NCBI GenBank assembly: GCA_016490735.1
Contig: JAEMWC010000195.1
Coordinates: 483,501-547,500 of the forward strand
From: Pachyseris speciosa
Lineage: Eukaryota; Cnidaria; Anthozoa; Scleractinia; Pachyseridae
Direction of reading: 5' to 3'
Length of the DNA: 64,000 nt
Notes under the pieces: model-generated
Told to the model about the DNA's origin: nothing
The model's database searches: none
Seen by the model: the letters and a program-made list of their open reading frames with translations, nothing else
Shown here: in pieces, positions 1 to 12,000 of the stretch
How positions within the stretch are numbered: the stretch's first letter is position 1
Layout of the letters: every line of letters begins with the position of its first letter
Position numbers and translations under genes: made by a program

Positions 1-204
1 TGAAACATACATTTTTTTATTTTGAAGACAGCCATGTTTCAGCTGTTACAACAACCATCGTGAGTTACAAATAAGAAACAAAATTGAATTGAAATAAATC
101 TGCTAATTAATATTTACCTCCACATAAAATTTGAAGGGGATGTAAAAGAACCCAAACACTGACCACAGAAATAGGGAATGTACTTCCCATAGTGTGGCCT
201 GTAC
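1..204. other. AT-rich sequence, nothing recognised
   Basis: No coding sequence, RNA gene or clear repeat boundary is visible here. The dispersed repeat family described next begins just to the right. Confidence 0.5.
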
Positions 205-1210
205 CTCTACAGGTTGGGTGGAGGTTGGCAGAGACGATTAAAACAGCAAAATACTCTTTCTTCATGGCTGAAATTCGTTTTTAGCTTGCACCAGATTTTA
301 GGTGTTTGCAAACATAAAATAGTGATATTTCCGCTTCTACAAGGCGCACAGAGACAATTAAAATGGCAAAATACTCTTTCTTCAAGGCTGAAATTCGAAA
401 TTAAGCTGTTTATGATGTGCCATTTCAAAAGAGTAAGCTTAATTTCTTTGCAAGCAAAGTCTACTGTGATGTTATTTTTAGCTCGCCACCAGCAAGCGAG
501 AATTTCCGTTTCAAAAGAGTAAGCTTAATTTCTTTGCAAGCAAAGTCTACTGTGATGTTATTTTTAGCTCGCCACCAGCGAGAGAGAATTTTCAGTGTCA
601 CAGCAAACATAAAATAGTGATAATTCATTACCCGCGAGCAAGTTACCAAGCGTACAACTAGGAGTGGCCAAAAGCTTAATATAACTCTTTTTAAAACAGC
701 CTTAGGACAAAGAACATTTTATTACAGAACTATTGGACTTTGGAGCAATTTAGACCTCTTTTTAAAATCAAGCCATTCAGTTCAAGTTTTAAACCTATCT
801 TAAAGAATAAGCTTTTAGACAATTTGGTAAATACTTCCTAAACTTCATTTATTTTTAGTATTTTTCTCGATTACAAAGTTTAGATAATGTTGTAAATGTT
901 TCTTAAATTTAATTAATTTTAATTGTGTAGTTATTAGTAACTTTAGTAATTTAAGTAATTGTTCCTGAAAAGCCCCATTGGGGAGGTAACAATAAAGTAT
1001 ATATGTATGAACTACAAGGCATACAGAGACAATTAAAACAGCAAAATACTCTTTCTTCAAGGCCGACATTCGATATAAAGCTATTTATGATACACCGTTT
1101 AAAAAAGAGTGATTTCTTTTATATAACTCGCACTAGCGAGGGTGAATATTTTCAGTGTCACAACAGACATATCTCCGGTTCAGACGAACTTAATTTGAAT
1201 TTGGACTGAC
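205..1210. repeat. Cluster of diverged dispersed-repeat copies
   Basis: Three diverged copies of one segment start near 229, 349 and 1024. Each runs from CAGAGAC, a run of A and GCAAAATACTCTTTCTTCA to an ATTCG motif. The short open frames overlapping them are just the repeat read through and differ in each copy. I cannot name the family. The copies look like decayed interspersed repeats. Confidence 0.6.
426..597. repeat. 86-bp tandem duplication
   Basis: A unit starting CAAAAGAGTAAGCTTAATTT at 426 is repeated at 512, giving a period of 86 bp with very few differences. Both copies contain the TTTTTAGCTCGCCACCAGC segment. The near identity implies a recent local duplication. Confidence 0.85.
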
Positions 1211-2034
1211 CCAAATTAACAAAATTATGCCCGTTGATTCAGAAGTCAAACTGAATTTCCCATTCCACAGACATTCTTAATAATTAGAGTTTGGGAAGAT
1301 AGAAAGTTAATCAGAACACCAGTGATCTGACAACTTGTGGAAGTTTTTGGAACATGACGTGCTTCATTGTGATGTTTAGAACATTATGCAAATTTCAATC
1401 CGCATGACTTGTCAGCAGCATTTCCAAGATAAAGAGTCATTGTCTTTCAAAACAACGCCCTTTTTGAACCACGTTAACGCAAAAAATGTGCGCATGTTTT
1501 GCGCTTGCATTGGCTGCTTATCCCTGAGCGGTACTGTATGAGTGAAAAGGTCTCAGGAGAATTTGGTTGACAGAAGGAGATTTAGGTTATTGTTAGTTTA
1601 AGGTAGCTTAACAACCAGTGTCCTTTAATAATACTGGCTTCTCTGCCAAAAATGTCTCACTAACTATGCTTCACTCCATGTAATTACTATTCCTCCACTG
1701 CATGACAAACCTCGGTAACAGAGTAATAATGATCTTGTGAATATTCATTTACTACATGACTACAGGCCATAAGAAGGCAACCAAATCTTTACTTCACTAT
1801 TGTTCATGCACAGTAGGACCCTTTGCTAACGTTTTCAAAGTGTGTGAGTACTGTAAAGGTGCTTCACCACTGCTACATACAAACACACATACATACGTCA
1901 ACAAGTGAGTGACACTCCCATTACTGACGCACTTCTGTCACACAGTACCACTCTGTAAAAATGTAATTTATCAGCTTTATATTTTTACCTAACATTAATA
2001 GATAAAAAATTTTATTTATTATTGTTATCAGTAT
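1211..2034. other. Non-coding stretch, nothing recognised
   Basis: The stretch is AT-rich with no long frame and no terminal repeat that I could pair. Confidence 0.4.
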
Positions 2035-2433
2035 TACTACCGAAACAGGTAGACTGTTAATTCAGAGACAAACGTATGTGATCACATCCCTGTGCGGGAT
2101 TGAACAATGGTGTATTCTGTAAACAGCAAAGGGCGAACTCTAATTTGCAGGAAATTCATAGATAAAGCTTAAAAGGAAGCATTTTAGACTCCATCATCGC
2201 AGAAGGCGGAGACCCCACATCAGGATTCTTCCCAGGAAGATATTCCGATGTTGCAGATCGCTTTCAAGTTTCAAATCAGTTTGTTTCAAAGTTGTGGAGA
2301 AAGGAATGTGACCATGTGCGTTCACCTTTTGGCTTTGACAAACAAAGCCACGTGACCAAAATCGTTGACGTTTGGCGCCAAAGTCAACTGTCGCGTTTGT
2401 CTCAGAATTAACAGTCTACCTGTTTTGGTAGTA
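2035..2433. mobile_element. MITE-like DNA transposon remnant with ~35-bp TIRs
   Basis: The left end (ACAGGTAGACTGTTAATTC followed by GAGACAAAC) is matched by its reverse complement at 2395-2433, with two or three mismatches. The interior, about 2190-2400, reads as a short frame with a helix-turn-helix look (the segment DVADRFQVSNQFVSKLWRKE). That suggests the N-terminal DNA-binding part of a transposase, but I cannot name the superfamily. The element is about 400 bp, so it is non-autonomous or internally deleted. Confidence 0.7.
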
Positions 2434-3050
2434 TTGCTAGGGGCCTAATCAGCCTCATCAACCCGAGTTGAAATAAAGTTACCTATCTACCTAATTATCA
2501 CAATTATTCTCATTATTTATCACTGTGTGCAAACTGCCACGACAACTTTGCACCTTCTGATAAGCAACTGTTTAGGTTCGAAATGGTTCAGCAGTGATTG
2601 TCTCTAACGGGTACAAAACTCAGCTCGACAATTGAAGCTAAAGAATCATTTCTTCTAAATCAAAATACAAGCTTGAACAAATATTATGAAAAGAAACAGG
2701 CCAGCCACTGTGTCGAACAGAAGTTTGCAAATCGTTAACTCCTGCACGAAAAAATTTACGTACCTTCCCAAGAAGATAGCTGCCAACAGAAACAGGAGAA
2801 ATACTCCAAGAAAATATAGTATCATGATAAAACAAACCAGATCAAGAATTCTTCTCGTGGCTCAAGAAAATCTTCTGGTATATCCCTGTCAATCGCCATG
2901 TTGTTTTGATGTGGTGCGCAAGTTTGTTCTGCGCACATTATCAAAAGAACTTCCGCTGAATCAACGACGGCGCAATATCCCCAGCGTCCCCAGGCCTTAC
3001 CCAACCGTTGCGTTCCAGTCCATTTCGAGCATTTCTGCGACAAATCAAAG
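2434..3050 (+). promoter_or_regulatory. Upstream region of TRMT44 with a YY1-like start-codon motif
   Basis: No TATA box is obvious. The start codon lies in CAAAGATGGCGGAC, which matches the consensus of the YY1 site (AAGATGGCGGC) found across many metazoan housekeeping start regions. Minus-strand frames across this area are shadows. The promoter role is inferred from position and motif only. Confidence 0.35.
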
Positions 3051-6000
3051 ATGGCGGACGGAGTAAGCTTGCATGTACATGTACCATGGGTAAACGTTAT
3101 TTCACAAAACACCAAAGCTGACTTTAATGGCTTCTTGAATGCACTGGATGTGTGGATAGAAAAGCCACATGTTGTCAATCGTCGTCTTATGGGCGCACTT
3201 ATCATTGGAAGAACTTCGTTTGAGTCTTTTACTGGTGAGGATGTGGAGAAATTTTTGTTTGATCAAACGAAACTTTTGTTACGAGACGAGAATGTAAAGA
3301 CGGTGGCATGGGAAGATTTAAAGCATGGAGAAATTGAAAAAGCTATGCATATGGAGGATGAAACAACTGTTAAACTTAAAAGCCAAGAAAAACGAAATTT
3401 GTCAGAGCCAGTTGAAGATGAAGAGGAACAGGACTCAATCGTGCTACGGAGGTTGTTACCACGGCAATTAGACAAGAAAGATGCGATGCTCGAATTGATC
3501 ATTTTAGGTAAGATCTTTTGCAGTTGCGTGACAGGTGGCTGGATCTCTGAAAATAAAATTTCAAGAACTGGAGGCTTGGATTCATTCACCATGATACATA
3601 ATTACTGTGTTGCAGGTAAATATTACAGCTAGGTTGAAACTCAATTCCCTTTGTCTCTTAACCCTTATTTAGGGCTAGGAAACAAAGTGAATTGAGATTC
3701 TTGAATTAATTATTTACCTGCAACATACCGTAAAAACTTGTGTATAAGCTGCATCTTTTTGCCAAAAATTTGGGCTCAAAATGGTGGGTGTGGCTTCTAT
3801 GGGGTCACAAATAGAACTTAAAACCTTCGGTAAATACAGTAGCGGCCAGAGGGATTGCAGCATGTCCATGCATGTAAAATGCATGTAATGCATGTGTAAT
3901 TTGAGTGGACACTGAGTGGGTATTGCGTGGGCATTGTGTGGACACTGCATGTAATGTTCCTGTAAAAATTGCGTGTAAAAATTGCTTTGCATGTACTCAT
4001 GGTATGAGTGATCTTTTGTTATACATGTAAATTTGCATGTAGTCGGCTGTCAAAAAGTCGCAGATACATTGTATAGCGTGCAACACTGCAAAATGGCTGT
4101 ACAATGTTTTTTGACAGAGTTCTAAACATGCAGCGATCAATGTGCTACAAAACTGAAATCAAAACAACTCGTAATAAATTAACGAACTTCCACATTCTTT
4201 GTAACACTCAATTATTCAACGAACCTTAGGGATTGAAAGAAAGCATCTTGTTGACAGATATAAACCTAAAATTCCGCGCTACTATTTCAGGAAAACTGCT
4301 GTGAGGGTCCATTTCGTTCGAATAACTTTATTGTGACACAATATATTCAATTTTGTCCGTTTTGATTATGTTCCTGTTTTTTTTTTTTTTTTTAATCAAA
4401 CTGGAATTTATAGTAACTGGCCAAACTTTAAAACTAATGAATGTAAGCGGTGGGTTTATTATACAGGAACTCACAGGAAGTCCTCCTTGATTGGATAGTT
4501 TGAGCAAAATTTTGCAGCAATCCACAATGGTTTAAAATTTTGCACCTTTCCGCAACAGTTTAAGTGAAATTTCGCGGCAGTCCACGATAGTTCAAGTGAA
4601 ATTTCACTGCATTCCGCAATAGTTCAAGCAAAAATTTGCAACCCTCCGTGATAGTTCAAGCAAAGTTTCGCTGCACTCTGCGATAGTTCAAGCAAAAATT
4701 TTGTGGCACTCCACTATAGTTCGAGTGAAATTCTGCCGCACTTCGCAATATTTAGAGTAAATAATATTGTCGTTTGTATTTTCTGGGTTTTCACTTGCTG
4801 TCAATCATACATTTATCTAGTTTCATGTTATCTCCCCCACATCATAAACATCTCATTCTTCAACAAACAGTGTGTGCTATTTTTGTCACCAGACAAACAA
4901 GTCACATGTTAGGCAACAAATTCTATCAATACAGTACCGTTTAAAGGTAAGTTGACAGTCTCGACTCGATCCTCGCGAGAATCCAGTATCGAGGATCGAG
5001 TCGAGAATCGAGACTCGATTCACTCGAAACTCAACTCGATCCTCGTTACTCGATTCTCGCAGGAAGAATTTTATTGTTATTCATCGAGTACGCGATTCAT
5101 TGAGTACGCAATTCGACCTTACGAGTTCTTGAGGAAAGAACACAGTTGTTCTGTATGCAGTTTCCGTTCGAACAACGCAACGAATTCAAGGACAGCACGA
5201 TCAAGAGGACGCCGTGTACTTCTCAAGGAAATATCGTATACTGCATAAAAAAAAAAAAGAAAACAAGGTCAGAAGACATTCAGTTTCTTTCGAGGTTAGA
5301 GCGTTGTGCTTTTCTGCATAAAAGTTCCGATGCTAAATTTACGTTCATATGGCCGCTCGTCCATAAGAAATCCCTGTTCCAACGAAATAAAGTTACGAAC
5401 GAGCACCATTCGTGAACATGTGTATTGACACCTTCGCGTGTCAAATTTCATCTTAAAATTATGTAAGTCTGTGACAAAAACATGCAACGTATACATGTAT
5501 CGTATGTACGAGTTAACGAGGATAACTTCAAAAATCGCTCCTCGCCTCTCAAATAAATTGATAAGACTTCGATGGAACTCTCGTAAAAACGTAAGTTTGT
5601 GGAGCGACAAAGCCAAAATGTATTGCAACGAATTGATTGGAACTGAAAGCCCACATTCTGTGGTGCATCGATCGAGCAACATCACGTACAGAACGACTAC
5701 ACTTGAATCGTTTGCGTTCCTTCAAGTAGCTGAAGGAATAATTATAAGGTGCTTTTCAAGATCTGATCCCCGATTTGCTCGAAAGGTCTATCGAGTGATC
5801 AGTCAAGCGACAAGCTCATTATCTCTGATCTTGCGAGACGCGATCCTCGACTCGATTCTCGATGGTTGAGCCTCGATCCTCGATGCTCGAAACTCGCAGG
5901 GATCGAGTATCGAGGATCGAGTTGAGAATCGAGACTCGAAAGAGACTGTCAACTTACCTTTAAACGGTACTGTAGATCGGATTTCATTTTATCTTTAACA

Positions 6001-9000
6001 AGTAAAAGTTCTCTTATGTTTTGTCTTGCAATTTGTAATGATCTCCTTCACAATAATGGTACTTTCAGTAACCGGGCTGGATTGCCTGCTCATAATGAAC
6101 ACAGCAGATTTTTTTACAAGAAAAATATAGGAACAGCATGATTAACTGAGCTCAGTTTGTTCCGAATGTCTAGATGATCGGGGCCGCCGCCTATATCTCA
6201 TATGTGGATTTTTTTCATTCACGCACTTAGCCTTGTCATGCAACTCTGTAATAAAAATACTGAAGTTTGTGAATTACAGTACCGCTCAAAAGTAAGTTAC
6301 CACCCTCGCGCGTGACGCGATTCGCGTAGCTGTAGCGCGCGATGTTGTAGAAACTGTAGGTAAATTGGCTTGAAGCTCTCACGCGATTTAAGATGCCCAT
6401 TGTAAAGTAACAATAGCCGATTTCAATAGTCGATTTCCAGTGTTCGCAAAAGACCACTAAGAAGAAATGAATGTGTGTGATCGATCGATCGCCGGAGAAG
6501 GGCAGCGCATGCTAAGCTTCGAAATTTTGTGTCAAACCGTTTTTGTGGCGAAACTTGGCTAGGTTGAGATAGACATGATTAACTTAAGAAAACTGTATAC
6601 ACAGTATGATGCACAGGAACATGGTTTTCCGCTTTCGGTCTTTCGAAGTGGATACATACAGAGGAATTCTACCGCAGTGAGCGCGGCTACTATCTAATTC
6701 GCTTCCCTCGAATTCAAGCTTCTTCCTAAACTGAACATCAAACAGCTGATAATTTCAGCTCGTTCGTGACTGATGTTCAACTTTTGTTTAGCTTTCTATT
6801 CATTTGATTCTTGATAACTTTAGTTAGCCATTTGAAAATTGAAAATGTTTACACACTTGGGATGTTTCTTTTCGTATGCGTGGTTTCAACAGAGCGAGTG
6901 TTTTGCGAGTGTCTTTATCGAGGGTACTCTAAGCTTAATGCGGATTATTACCAAACGCAAATAGGTATATGGTAATATTCATTTGTGTACCTCAAAACAT
7001 AGAGTTGGCACGGCGATTGAGGGTAAATGAGCTTGAGATAAGCTGTTCGTTCTTTTCGATTGATTGATAGACCGCATGTGTGACACTTCCTTCAGCAACT
7101 CTTTTTACACGGACAAACTCTACTGTAGCGCAACTTTACAAAGATATGCCCAGGAAAATGTTTTAAGGTCTTTCCATGTGGAAAACATACGATTGAGTGC
7201 CAGCGTGTTGAATAACAAACTTCACCATTGCCAGATGAATCTCAAATTCTACATGATAAGATCGAGCCGTGAGATAAGCTTATCGTTCTCTTCATCGATC
7301 AATCAACCAAAGTAAGCTCAGCACATGTGAGGCTTCCAAACTACCGTACTCTTTAGCAAATCTTTTTACGCGGACACACTCTCCTGGAGCACAACCTTAG
7401 TAAGATATGCCCAGGAAAATGTTTTTCGGTCTTGCAAACTAGAAAATATACGATTGAGTGCCGGCATGTCGAATAAACATTTCACATACAGTACCGCTCA
7501 AAAGTAAGTTACCAGTCACGTCACGTTTCCTGCGCTACGTGATTGGCATCGCGCGCTACGCGAATCGCGTTGTGCGCTACACAATTCGCGTCGCACGAGA
7601 GTCACTAAAGCGGAAATTTTTGGTATAAATTTTGGGTGATTTTGTGTGACATCAATTAAATTCGCGTAACACTTTTCAAATGCAGCTATTGTTCTGTCAA
7701 ATTTGAGTCGTTCATAGGTGTAGTTCACTTCTGTGCAAATAAATATAGCATCATTGAGGTCATTACAAATTAAAAAATTGTAAACAAAACGACAAATGAT
7801 CAATTGCGAATGACAAGCATAATTCGTTACTCGTCCCATTAGCGCTGAATTTAGTTGAATTTTTATCGGTTCTGTCGTCGATACGTTTAAATGGTCGTGT
7901 TTTCTAAATTCATTGAGGACATAATAGAGAGCTAGTTCGGTACAAGCAAATGACTAATGACCGGCCGGGTTTTGCTTTCAGATCGCAAATTTGCATAAAA
8001 CCGCAAAAACTACTGTCTGTGTAATTTAAAACCTTCCACTCAATATGACCGAAAAATTCATGAGAAGCCAAGGAATAGAATTTAATTTTGTCCATTAGTA
8101 GCAATTGAGTGATGACGGTCATTAATGCAAGTGCGGCCGCAACACTACTAGAACAGAGACCTGAAAAAAATTTCAGGCTCTGAGCGGGATTCGAACCCAC
8201 GACCTCTGCGATGCCGGTGCAGTGCTCTCCCTGAAGATTCATAGTTCGAATGAGTCACTAACCGCGGGGATCCATATTCACAGTCATCCAGTCGTTCGAG
8301 ATGACCAAAAAGTCGTACGGATGAGTAAGTTAACTCCAAAACTCGTCCTTTGGATGAGTAAAATTTTAACTCTACAATAACATCTTTTCTAAATTTTCAT
8401 ATGATGTTATTGTGTAAAATGCATTCTGATCACTCCTCATCCCTTTGGAACTTTCAGGAAACAATAAATAACATGCAAATTTCGTATGCAATGAAATCTT
8501 AATTTTGAGTGCCATCTTTATTATTGAAGGCTCAATTTTCATGTAGTTAACCGCTAGTATTTCTCTGAAGAATGGCATTTGCACAAAACATGACAGTTGT
8601 TCGACAGCTGATTGAAACGAGATGTGGAGATATTAATTTTGGAAGTTGTTTTAACGCCTCCAGTGAAGAACAAGAAAAGTGAAGCTGATGCTTCTGAAAA
8701 AGAAGCCTGGCTGAGATATGAACAGGAAGAACGCAAGCGTACCTTCTTGCCCTTGTGGCAAATGAGCAACCATAGCTGGCGTTTGTGCACAGTGCATCAG
8801 CATCTACTGAGTCCACAGTTCAAACAGTTGCAACTGGGAGCACAGCGTTTTGCGAAATTTGCAAGACTGCATCAAAATTAGACAGAAGTATTACCCAGAA
8901 AAATTAGTTAGTGGATGGCTGCTCCTCACTTCGTTTGGAATCCATTACGATTCACAAGACCACCGCTAACGGCCTTTTCAATTGACAAACAAATATATAA

Positions 9001-12000
9001 GTCGGAGTATTGCACAAATGTTCCAGTTAGACATATTTTTGTCACCATTTTTTCTATAATTCTGCACTTTCACAAGGGCAAGCAAAAATTTGGCCAGGGC
9101 AAGTACAGCATCTGACTTGCTTGCCCAGCTAACGACTTAAATAAAAAATGAATGTAGATCCCTGTAACCGGAGTGCTGCCGTCTCTGTTAGCATTTTTGC
9201 CCTAGGGTTAACATTGGTTGATGGCGGAATGGACCGCTCTCTTCCTGGAGTTTGCTTGCAATCTTTTACTGGATTGTGGCATGGTTTCTGCAAGATCATT
9301 GCGCTTTATCAAAATGATATTGGGTGCTGTGGACAAATACTTTCAGTATAAGATACAACGAAAGTTTGAAAACAAACCTGTTACAGTGTAGCTCCTTCTG
9401 TCACTTTTCGCGCAGTTTGGAAGATGTCTGTTTGGTTAAGACTGTCATTTCGCTATTGTTGTCCTGAACAAATGCATGCCCGATATCTGTCAATAAGTCA
9501 TTTAGTCTTGTATCACAAGTGAAATTCTTGACACCCAGACGTAAGCTGGGAAATGGTTTTCCGTCTTTTCTCGATAAAATAAAATCTCAGTGAACAGTGA
9601 AGATTTTATTTTAAGTTCCCACATCCTTCGACCGATTGGGCTGAAAATCGGCATGAATGTTCTAAGATACCTTCTTTGCAAAAAGTTGTTGGCATTTTTT
9701 GAAATTCTCTCCCGTTTAAAAGATATGGCCTGTTTTCTGGAAGTATATGTAAACACTTTTGGTGTCAAACATGAGTGTAGGGAAAAAACGAAGAAACAAC
9801 GCAAAAATCGCAGACACCTTTTTTGATGGTGAAGTGTTAGGAAACATTTTCAATGTTAATCGTGCTGTTCCGATTACTTGCGTGGGGAAACGAAAATGAT
9901 TAAGACGAAGCGTTAAATTTACGCTTTCTCTCTTAATATACATTACATGTTTCCTTTTTCTCAAATTTTGATTTTGACATTGAATTCTACAAATATTAAG
10001 CTTTCAGAAAATCTATGGGTTGCTGGGCTTTCTCTGCAATCACCCGCATAAATGCTCTATTTCTAACTATGGTCATTTTGGGTATCCTGATACCTCAAGT
10101 GAGGGTATTGAATTGGGTGAAGATGGCCAGGGAACTTGTGCCCAGTGTAAAGTATATATTTATTTAATATTTTTTAACATTGCAGAAAAAAGAAAAGGAA
10201 GAGTTAGCTTTTATCCCCTCTCATCAAGAGATGTTCATGAAGACAATACCCAAGGCTGCTGTGATTGGTTAAATAAGTCAGGGTCATACTGTCTGCATTA
10301 TGAGGAGAAATATGAATGTGCTAAAGAACGGAATGCAAGGTTTAGCAAAACCCTTTTGTACTTTCACTTGACTATCTATGATTGTGTACTACTAGTTCTA
10401 GAAAATATTTCCATGCCAATCCCCCAAAGAAGATTGCTGAAATTCCCAAGGAGGAAGAATCTTAAAAGTCACTTTTTAATTTAGATGTTAGTGTTGATCA
10501 GAAACAAAATTGGGATTCATGGAGGATTGATTGTGTACAGAGTAGAGCCCTAAACAGCTTCCATGAGAAACATCCCATCCTGTTTACCTCCACAAATGCT
10601 GTTGGATCTTAATAGCCAACACTTTTAAAGGGAAGGATAAGACTGAGACTGGAAAATGGTCTGTAGAAGGGTTATGGATATTTTCTGGAATAACAAAATT
10701 TCTTTCCATAAAATTAAAATAATGATTTTATGTCAATTGTTTAATTATATGTGTTACTTTTATCCTGAAGAGTTTCATTGCAAGTTTTGGACAATGAGAC
10801 ATCAAATGAAAGCAACAGGGATGGAGTTTTATGTCCCACCGTACAATGGCTACAGGATCACTTACTCCCTAAGATTTGCAAATGGGCGGAAGAAATTCAA
10901 GCTGATGATAAAGCAAGTAAAGGATCACTAAGACTTGTTCCTCTTGATCAGTATACCATGCTGTACCACCGACTGAAACAACAATATGGTGAAAAGCTTG
11001 TTAAGGTATATGGCTATACTATCTTACTGAACTATATAAATTATTAACTTATTTAGAAGAGCACACAGCACTCACAATACATTCTTGGTGAGAATTCAAA
11101 GATATGAGCTTAATGTTTCAGCTTGGTATAATTTTTTTCAATCACTAAATAAAAATGTTAACCCTTTAAGGACCAAATTCTTTGAACTCTTTCAGCAATT
11201 TTCTCGATGCAAATAATTGAAAGGAATCTAGATGTCCTATTTGAAGGTTTCCCTTCAAATGTTTGCTGCTCTGGAAAACCGAGGACTCAAGTTTTATTGT
11301 GGTGTCACCAATTTGAACCATTGTTGTTTTGCTCGCGAATGTAACAAGTTATAATCAGTAGGTACCCGGTTTATAAGTGTGTTTTCGAGCCATTTTTCAC
11401 TGCAGAAGCTCCCAGGCTGGCATCATTAAGCTGGAATGGAGAGTAGAGGCAAACCTTTGAACGAAGCCAGAGGTGAGAGACAATTTCACAACGACTGGGA
11501 CGCCAAAAGTGGTTGTGTCGAGTCATGGCAGCTCAGAAGTGAAGTTCGTCTCTCTAGCCGTTCTGTGATGGATTCTTGGACCTAGCAAGGCAATTTTGGC
11601 CTTTTCTGGTTTTGCTTGAAAAGAAATAATGATATGGAACGGGAAACGAAGGTTATTCCCTGTGTATTGGCTCTTAAAGCGTAAAACAGTTACTGGTTGA
11701 CACTATAAACAGACCATAATAATCAGGTCTAAATTTGAGAGCGTGGGCAATCGTAAAAGCGGTAGGCCCATCTGTCATCCGATATATCGGACAATGGGCC
11801 TTAAAGGGTTAAAGCTTATACAACAAGTCACTATTACCATACATATCATCTTTGTTATACCTCTATTAATATTGAATGGCAAGTGTAAAGTACATAAGAA
11901 GTTATAATGTAAGTTTCTTTTAAAAGAATTTTTCTTGTTAATCTGACTTTACTCATCTTCTTTTAGATGTGGCCTGAGAGGACAGATCCTCAGAAATTTG

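Noticed and set aside
5438..5869. 143-codon open frame
   Set aside because: It lies inside a non-autonomous Tc1-type element, has no transposase motifs and consists partly of TCGA repeats.
8612..8881. 89-codon ORF as a TRMT44 exon or separate gene
   Set aside because: TRMT44 exons 1 and 2 join in phase without it, and it has no recognisable domain or good splice sites.
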